Source of the DNA: Rhynchonema sp. JSB1_4
Taxonomy: Eukaryota; Nematoda; Chromadorea; Monhysterida; Xyalidae
Reading direction: 5' to 3'
DNA: 64,000 nt
Assembly (NCBI GenBank): GCA_030248065.1
Contig: JASAMV010002743.1
Span: 1 to 64,000 of the forward strand
Below, piece after piece: positions 56,518 through 64,000 of the stretch. Within the stretch, counting starts at the first letter, position 1. Every line of letters starts with the position of its first letter. Made by a program: the position numbers and the translations under genes. A model generated the notes under the pieces. It was given only the letters and a program-made list of their open reading frames with translations. It was not told where the DNA came from and did not search any database.

Positions 56518-59500
56518 ATGAATTTAATAATTCTGCCGTTTTTATTATCATTTCTGGATCAGTGCCGACCCCAATTGTACTACACTTATAGGCAGACGCA
56601 TTTATACCCCAATCTACAGTATCCCTATTATCATGGAATGCCGGTTGGTAATGCAGTTTTTATTCACGTAGGCATAAATGCGGCTCGTTTAATATTAATA
56701 GCTTTAAACCAAACGCGATCACGCGCGACATTTTGATCCACTCAGGTGAAAGTGGTTGGCGAACGGTTTTTGCGGTGGCCAAAATTTTTCTGCACAACGC
56801 TTTCACAAGATTCTTTTTACTCAAGGAGAGTCAAAAATGCGTATGAACGGTGCTCGAACGGGATTATTGCTCACCGGGATCGAGATCGGGATTTCGGGAT
56901 TGTAATTTTCCGGACCGTGATCGGAATTTACAGTCGGGATCGGGATTACAGTTTTTCCTGGTTTTTAGTTTATATTTGCCTTTACTTACATAAAAAGACA
57001 TATTCAGCAAGGCTGCTGACATTTCATTTGGGTGTACCGGTATGAATACGGGACCGGGATCCGAAGTATTAATAGGGATCGAGATTTCGGGATTTTGTCG
57101 GAATTGAAATTCTCCGGATCGGGGGGTTTCGGTATCCGGATCGGGATCCCGTTCGAGCACTGAGATCCAATCTCAAAGTTTGATACCGTATTGATCTGAA
57201 CTTTCACAGTTGCCATTTATCCCGTCTCCAGCACTTTCAGTCGTACGGCGCTCGCCGCGAGACGGTCTCCCGGCGTCCAGTGTCAGCCAGCACCAACCGC
57301 CTGCCCCTGCCAATCCCCAACCGTCCCAAGCCCGTCACCACCAGTTCTGCCCCACCCCAGTCCCCTCGCAGTCCGATCCCATCAATCGTGCCCTTCACTC
57401 CGGTCCAACCAACCAAAGACCCCATCCAGCCACCCGCAATGCCCCACCCCGAAACCCTGGCCAAGGGCACCAGGGAATCCTTTGAGAAATTCATGCAGTC
57501 TCTGGGTCTGTTGGGTAAAGACTTCAATCGGGAAATGCAGCCGATTAACAGCCAGTATGATGGCCTGTGGAAGGACTTTTATCACATTCTGACGCGCTAT
57601 GGAAAGCGCGTCTATGAACGCATGATGGTAAGTGGAACTTAACCGTGTGCCACGCTACAGTATTGTGTCTGGGACCTGGCTGTAGATTTAGCCTTGTCTG
57701 GGCCCGAGCCAAGATAATGCAGGGCCAAACCACTAAGTGGATGCTAAATAAACGATGTTTGAACTTTTTGGACATCTACCGGTGTTTTCCGGTTACACCC
57801 CCCGGAAAATATTCCAAATAGAGCCACATGGGGCTCTATTCGGGATTTTTTTCGTTCGGGTGCCAAGTTTATGGTCTAAATTTACTGATAAAAAAGAAAC
57901 AAAATTCGCTTTTTTACTTGGTAATTTTTGGTCAAAGTTTTTGCCTTTCTTTCGCATAGAACCTGAATAGCGTCTATACAAAGTATCTACTCGACACAAA
58001 AACACATTGCAACCAGGTATGAACCACATTCAAAATAAGTACAAAATTTTTCATGGGGCTCAATTCGGAAGATGGTTCGAATAAAACCCCATGGGGCTCT
58101 ACTTGAGAATAAGAATAATTTTCAAAATCCGATTTCCCACCTACTACCGAATAGAGCCCCAGGGGCTGTAACCGGAAGACTCCGGTAGGTTACCACAAAA
58201 TCAAGAAAGTTTTATTGTTAATTTTCCGGTTCTGGCAGGTTAAAGAAGGAAGTTGTTGCCGGCGGGCATTAAACTAGTTACAATACACGCACTGGATTTT
58301 TCCGAATTGCGAATATTTGATTGCTTCTGATGACCACCATGACCGTCCAATGTTTCACCACTATACTTATTATCTGCAAAACTAAATAGCGAAACATGTC
58401 AAAAATTACGCCAGTGAAGGGGATTGTTACCACATTCTCAAATCAATATCCCGCCTTGCCATCTCAGGAAGCGATGGATCGCGCTCAGATCGAGGCGGCA
58501 ATTCAAAAATCGCGTCAAGAGTACCTCAACCGCATCTATCCGGTTCGCCCACCACAGCCACCCATGCCCGCTCCGATGAGACCCCCGTCACCAACCAGGG
58601 GTCCACCCATTTCCCCTATTACAACATCAACGCGTGTGTTCCCAACAACAATGACGACGACAACACCCAGACCTGGCTCGTTGCCTGACCTGTTTTCGGC
58701 TGCTGAGTGAGTTGCTGGGTGATGTTTCACGCACAGCCTTCATTTTTGTGCTTGCACGTCGTGAAGTTGACAGTGGACTTCCCAAGCAAAAAGGTTCTCA
58801 TGAATAAGCAAACCTCAGGCATTATTATTTGATAATCAACAGTGCAATAAGCGCTTGGTCAAATGAGTCTGATTTTCACAGAATTCCAAATACCACCATA
58901 GTACAATTTCCGAGATTCCGAAACTAGCACGCAATTACAGTATTGCACGATGGTCATTCATGCGAGTTTTTTAGACGTGTCTTCGTCTCGTTGATGGGTT
59001 ACGCATTTTATGACGACACAACTTCACATACATAGTCTGTCCCACCTCTGCTATGACACAGTAAAAGAAAATTTACAGCGCAACATGGCTAACATGAAGC
59101 GAGGAAGACGTTACGTATTCCATTGTGGATCAAAATTGTCCATTTTTCAGCTCGAGCAAAGACTTGCGCGTTGCCGCTGCGTTTTCCCGGAGCAGCTTGG
59201 TGCCCGATTTGTTGTCAAGGGCGCCAGAGAGTTTGGCTGATGTTAGTATTTGAGCATAAATTGTTACTTTAATCACAAATTCATGCAAATGACATTTTTA
59301 GACAAAAAACCAAATTAACAATAAGAAAAAAGAATACTAACAAAAATAAAAGCGTTGCAGATTCAATTCCCGGATGGCAGTCGTGTGCAGCTCGGCAATG
59401 AAATTACGCCGGTCAAAACCAGAGAAGCGCCAAGCATTGTCAACTGGCCAACCGAACCGGGAGCACTTTATACACTGGTCATGACAGGTGAGTCGAAGGG

Positions 59501-61548
59501 AAGCTTACGATCCAAGTATTTAAATTGGGTATAAGCTTTAGCCTCATGCCTAATTAAAGACCTGCGCCTGATAAAAGGTTGAAGTCAGCAAACTTATGTA
59601 AGGGCGGACTTAGGTTGAATCCGGAAACCGGAATCCGGAAATATTCCCGGAAAACGCATTATTTTAGCATGTAAATTTCTACGTTTTCCGGAAATATTTC
59701 CGGAGTCCGGAAATGTTTTGTATTTTTCTATGCAAATTATTTCCGGATTCCGGATTTAACCTTAGTTCGCCCTTACTCGGTTCGTCTGTGTTCAATGACT
59801 GACAGGTATGACCAAGTACAGTGGGTGCGAGCGAATCAATGGCACAAGAGCAGCGAAACGAGACTGACTGATTACTACAAACATTTTGTGCAACTGGCTT
59901 CACGAATCTGTTGAAATATGCGATTATGGGACCAATAATTCGAAAGCTCAATGAAAAAAATTGATGATGGAATAAGTTATGATCATAGGTCATGATCGTA
60001 GTTATTCATTTCTATGGAGCCGAACATTTCCAATGCAGACCCGTCGCCAGAAGGCACCGGCGAAGAGTGGCACCATTGGCTGGTCGTCAACATTCCCGGC
60101 ACGGACCTCAGGAGGGGTGACACCTTGTCGGAATATGTACCAGCCGGTCCGCCGCCCAAATCTGGTGAGATAGTACTGTACTCAGCGGGAAATATTTTTG
60201 ATTAGAAATAATGTTTGAAGCCGGGTGTTATTTTTTTCGAAAAGGTCCATTCACCTTTCTATGATTGCTAACCGATGGTTTTGGGCTTTTTTCACTGTGC
60301 GCTCGTGGGCTTCATGAGTTCAGCATCTGACAGCAGGCGAGACAAAACAACGCTGATAACTTAAAAATATGATCCTTGAAACTTTCTTGAATCTCACAGG
60401 GACTGCTCAAATTTTCTGGAAAAAGCGAAAACAACACCCGTTAAAAACCATGCGTGTCTGTATTTAATAAAGCAAAAATGACAATAAAAACGGCCTACAA
60501 ACAACACAGCTAAAATCTATAACTTGATAAAATGTAACAGTGTGAGCACATGCGTATATTTTCCGCCCTTCACCTTCTAATTCAGGCAAACATCGTTACG
60601 CCTTCCTAATCTATCGTCAATCGGGCGAAATCCGTGACAGCGAACATGGCTACATAAGCAATCGGTCCAACCAGGGTCGCGCTGAGTTCAACAGTGAGCT
60701 GTTCGCAAAGAAACATCGACTCGGAAAGCCGATCGCTGGCAATTTCTTTTTGGTGCGTTTTTGGGGGCTAACTTTGTTGTGTCGTCAACCCCGAAAGCAG
60801 CGCTGCATCAGGCTTAGGCAAGCAATGAAACATAAACGGGCAGTGGGGACGGGGTGACGACAAGAATATAAGTCAGTTTTTGTGCGTATATTTTACATTT
60901 TACGACTGAGAAGTGACCAAAAGCAACAGCAATCCATCCATCTTTTATCAAAATGGTCGATTTGACGTCGGTATTTTGAGCGCGTCTTGAGTTTCGTTCA
61001 AACAACCGACCAAAACAGATTTATCAAGGTGCATGTTGTGCATATTATGTATAGTCCGTCCATCAGCTCATGTCACTTTGTGATGCTGCTGACCAACTTG
61101 CTCCCTTCCTCCACGTTCTAATGAAAGAGAAATTGAGTTTCCGAAAAAAATTGTTTTTGCTCCTAGATTGTGGTTTTTATGAAATCGACGTGTTTTATCG
61201 ATTTTAATTTAATTTCATTTTAAATTTGATCGAATCCAATCTTTTTCGACACATTTTGTAATTTTTTTAGTTTTTTTGCAAAATCGGTCATACTCAATTT
61301 CTCTTTCATTAGAACGTGGAGGAAGGGAACAAACCAGTCAGCAGCAACATAAAGTGCCATGAGCTGGTGGATGGACTATACGTGCACAAGCAGAACATAC
61401 ATATTATACATACTGTACATGCCCGAGCAGAAAACATTTCATTATTTTTGCATAAAAATGAGCAAAATCAACATTTCAGGCCAAATGCGATTCGTATGTG
61501 CCGGTTGTATACGCTCAATTAGGATTACCAAACCCAGGACCGTGCTGA
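56518..61548 (+). CDS. PEBP-family protein with signal peptide and proline-rich N-terminal extension
   Basis: Exons are 56518-56643, 57241-57627, 58468-58706, 59151-59241, 59361-59487, 60039-60164, 60586-60752 and 61480-61548: 1,332 nt, 443 residues, all phases chaining. The C-terminal 190 or so residues are a phosphatidylethanolamine-binding domain with [34 protein letters not shown], the HRYAFLIY strand and a CDSYVPVVY end. PEBP proteins bind anionic ligands in a small pocket and act in kinase regulation; nematode OV-16 antigens are secreted members. The DPDAP loop reads DPSPEG, a variant. The N-terminus ([12 protein letters not shown]) looks secretory, followed by Tyr- and Pro-rich sequence and a helical stretch. 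The core is firm. Joining exons 1-3 is inference: exon 1 uses a weak GTTGGT donor, and a shorter protein could start at 58396. Confidence 0.82.
56849..57161. mobile_element. CGGGATC-repeat foldback element
   Basis: Ends GTGCTCGAACGGGAT and ATCCCGTTCGAGCAC. The arms iterate CGGGATCGAGATCGGGAT-like units. It lies in the first PEBP intron (56644-57240). Confidence 0.78.
57776..58196. mobile_element. GGGGCTCTATTCGG foldback element
   Basis: Left CTACCGGTGTTTTCCGGTTA and right TAACCGGAAGACTCCGGTAG are inverse. Sub-terminal ATAGAGCC and GGGGCTCTATTCGG occur several times. Fragments with the same signature lie at about 325-360 and 56230-56275. It is in the PEBP intron before exon 3. Confidence 0.7.
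59601..59773. mobile_element. TTCCGGA-rich foldback element
   Basis: An inverted repeat with ends AGGGCGGACTTAGGTT and its inverse, flanked by TA. The arms contain iterated CCGGAA units (TCCGGAAACCGGAATCCGGA). It lies in the PEBP gene between exons 5 and 6. Confidence 0.8.
61051..61381. mobile_element. TATAGTCC foldback element, copy A
   Basis: Ends TATAGTCCGTCCATCAGCTC and inverse. The long arm includes CACGTTCTAATGAAAGAGAA and TTGAGTTTCCGA; the loop is AT-rich. It starts in the last PEBP intron, which ends at the 61480 exon, so it is transcribed with that gene. Confidence 0.82.
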
Positions 61549-62985
61549 AGTTTTTGGTGATTTTTGACCCTTTTCATGATGATGGACCAACTTGAGACCC
61601 GCCTGTTATCAAACGTAAGCTAAACCGAACAATAAAACTCGGGTTTAGTAGTGTTCATAATAATATGCATTTTATTCACTTGTTGAAAATAACACACACT
61701 TTTGTGTTGCTTCGTTTCCACGCGTATATAATTACGAATTTGCAATAATCTCGTTTCGTGATTTATACAATACGAGTTTGACATTGTTTTTCGTTGATTA
61801 TTCACAAAGATCGTTGTGTTTGCTTTGCACAAGACAGTTTTCTTCAAGTTAATCAATTGTTGTGACAGTAGGACTGAAAATTTCGCACATTTATAAAGGC
61901 AGATCTCACTCAAACCGCAACCGGTGTCGCTAGTGGTCTTGGAGGCGCGCCCCCCCCAGGTGTATCCTGGTATTGGTGTGCAGAATTTTTGGCTGGGGTG
62001 TACTGTATTCCAACTTTTTGGCCCATCTGACCCATCAAAAGGAAGAAAATTCAGCAAAAATCTAACATTTCGATTTAAATTTGCTTCAAATCTCTTGCTA
62101 AAAATTGCACAACAGGATGTTTATGCGGTGAAAATCAAAGAATGAATGTTGTTTACAAGAGAATCACGCTGTGTCATTCTCCTCCTCCTCCCTTCCACCG
62201 GGGGATACTGACAGAAATGCGGGAGTTTACAGGAAAAAAATTGTGTAAAATCGCTCATATGACCAAATGGGTGCCGGACTCCGATTTTGCGATCCAATTT
62301 ATTCCCTGCTGGTCCACACTTTCGCTGAATGTTATTTCCCAACCCAAATCCAGCAGAGGAACAAGGCGAGGGTGAGAAAAAGGCCATTGGCGTACAATGA
62401 CTGGTACACACAATGGCTGAAAACCGTTGTTGTCTGTGACAATACTGACAACATCAATACGACCAAAGATACAAACACACACAGTCAAAACGAGACAATT
62501 TATGAACAAAGTGCTGGAAGGCACACATGTTTCAGAAAACAGAGATGACAAATTTGATTACAATGAAAATTGTATCCCTTCCATAGCAACATGCCACTAA
62601 AATTCTGCCTAAAGATTTAGGGAGCTCAGAGTTATATTGGAAAATGGAAATGGAAAACTTTGGACATAGAATATTTTTTTTTATTTTTCCATTTTACATT
62701 TTCCACTATGACCAAGGGCTCCATAAGATACAGTATAATTTTACGAAGTAATGACTCGCAAACGGACAAATGTGAAGTTTTGTTCATGGAGTCAAGTGAG
62801 CATCAGGTGCGTACGCACTGACGATGGTGCACGATCGCAGGTCGCGGAGGGCATAATCTCAAAACGTACTGCACAGCTCACAAACATACGGCCTACAATC
62901 AGAACATTATGTGGGTTACAATACACACAATAATAAACCAATAATGTGACAGGACAAAACCAAAAACATCAGGATATACAGTTCC

Positions 62986-63189
62986 GGGTGCAATTCTAGG
63001 CTGAAAGTTGAAGTCGCGTGCACGCGCGTGGACGCGACTTCCTAGTGCTAAAACATAGGGAGCGCACGCCAGCGCACGCGCAAAACTTCGCGTGCACGCG
63101 CGTGCACGCGAAGTTACTTCGACTTTTGCCTATACTTTGCACTGTTTTGCACTGCACGCGACTTCAACTTTCAGCCTAGAATTGCACCC
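62986..63189. mobile_element. CGCGTGCA-rich foldback element
   Basis: Ends GGGTGCAATTCTAGGCTGAA and inverse; arms TGAAAGTTGAAGTCGCGTGC with iterated CGCGTGCA units towards the centre. About 204 bp, downstream of the PEBP gene. Confidence 0.82.
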
Positions 63190-63261
63190 GGTACTGTATG
63201 TACACGTACATTGTAATGTAGTCCAGTCACGAGCTCATGAGGCGACTTGTTTGAAGCTCGG

Positions 63262-63471
63262 TTGGCCAAATTTAGAAATGCTCCGGGCTACACGTGTTTT
63301 CGCAAACAAAAGAAAGAGATTGGGCCGAGAGACATGATGACAAGTACCAGCTGGCTGACCTCAATTTGTTGCGCGCTTACGCGAACAGCAACGTCGTTTA
63401 ACACACAAATGTTTTGGGAGTCAAAAGAGAATTTACGCACCGAGGTGGAGAGTGTGTTCTTAAAAAATACG
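63262..63471. mobile_element. GGCCCAAATTCTC-family element, copy 3 (degenerate ends)
   Basis: The interior CCAGCTGGCTGACCTCAATT, the TTGCGCGCTTACGCGAAC core and AATTTACGCACCGAGGTGGA match copy 2 well. The left end is eroded (TTGGCCAAATTTAG) and the right end was not located. Confidence 0.6.
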
Positions 63472-63587
63472 TGCGTTTCTCTTTCTTTCATTTCCCAAAT
63501 ACGTGGAACCTGAACATTATTGCATCCACACAAGCCAACTTGAAAAAAGTCGTCTCATGAGCTGGTGGCTGGACTATACGACTATAC

Positions 63588-63881
63588 GTATAGTCCGTCG
63601 ATCATCAGCTCATGCCACTTTGTGATGCTGCTGGCCAACTTGTTCCCTTTCTCTACGTTCTAATGAAAGAGAAATTGAGTTTCCGAAAAAAATATTTTTG
63701 CTCCTAAATTGTGGTTTTTATGAAATCGACGTGTTTTATCGATTTTAATTTAATTTTGTCATTTTTTTAGTTTTTTTTGCAAAATCGGTCACACTCAATT
63801 TCTCTTTCGTTGGAACGTGGAGGAAGGGAACAAGTTGGCCAGCGGCATCACAAAGTGCCATGAGCTGGTGGATGGACTATA
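63588..63881. mobile_element. TATAGTCC foldback element, copy B
   Basis: Closely similar to 61051-61381 throughout the arms and loop. A solitary right end (about 63551-63578, CATGAGCTGGTGGCTGGACT) abuts it on the left, so two insertions or a partial tandem sit side by side. Confidence 0.82.
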
Positions 63882-64000
63882 CTGTACATGCAGTTAGTAC
63901 ACGACATAAACAGTTAACACGCATAACACAAGAATATATACAACCAGTGTAAAGTACATGAAGTATGACCACGAATACAAAACACAAGAAATTTTTGGTC

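Larger units (their letters stand above)
61549..64000. other. region downstream of the PEBP gene, repeats only
   Basis: After the PEBP stop codon I see no coding exon. The sequence holds foldback elements at 62986-63189, 63262-63471 and 63588-63881. No other recognisable feature was found. Confidence 0.55.

Overview
The window is animal genomic DNA: intron-rich genes, GT-AG introns with short TTTCAG-like acceptors and little polypyrimidine tract, and many non-autonomous transposable elements. Splice-site style and gene content suggest a nematode, but this is an inference, not an identification.

One gene dominates. A beta-heavy spectrin (SMA-1/Karst type) lies on the minus strand from its start codon at 42890 to beyond the left edge. 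I traced 65 exons whose reading phases chain, except for one uncertain join near 2835/600. They give about 3,834 residues: actin-binding CH1-CH2, a long run of spectrin repeats with an SH3 domain in the early repeats, and most of a C-terminal PH domain. Only the end of the PH domain and the tail are missing.

The spectrin intron between exons 41 and 42 (12052-23013) is about 11 kb and holds a complete gene on the opposite strand (15896-22554). It encodes a single-pass membrane protein with a signal peptide, kelch-like repeats, several sushi/CCP modules on phase 1-1 exons, a transmembrane helix and a Lys/Ser-rich tail. The same intron carries a truncated copy of that gene's 3' end and a nested cluster of mobile elements, one with a BESS-like ORF.

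From 42.9 to 56.5 kb I see no convincing gene, only repeats; this stretch probably includes the spectrin promoter. At 56.5-61.5 kb, plus strand, is a PEBP-family gene with a probable secretory signal and a proline-rich N-terminal extension. The right end (61.5-64 kb) is repeats.

Repeats include hAT-type elements with 8-bp target duplications, many foldback/MITE families (several with TAA or other 3-bp duplications and arms made of 7-8 bp iterations), a (TG)n tract of about 644 bp, and two short motifs strongly over-represented in introns. No transposase or reverse transcriptase ORF was recognised.
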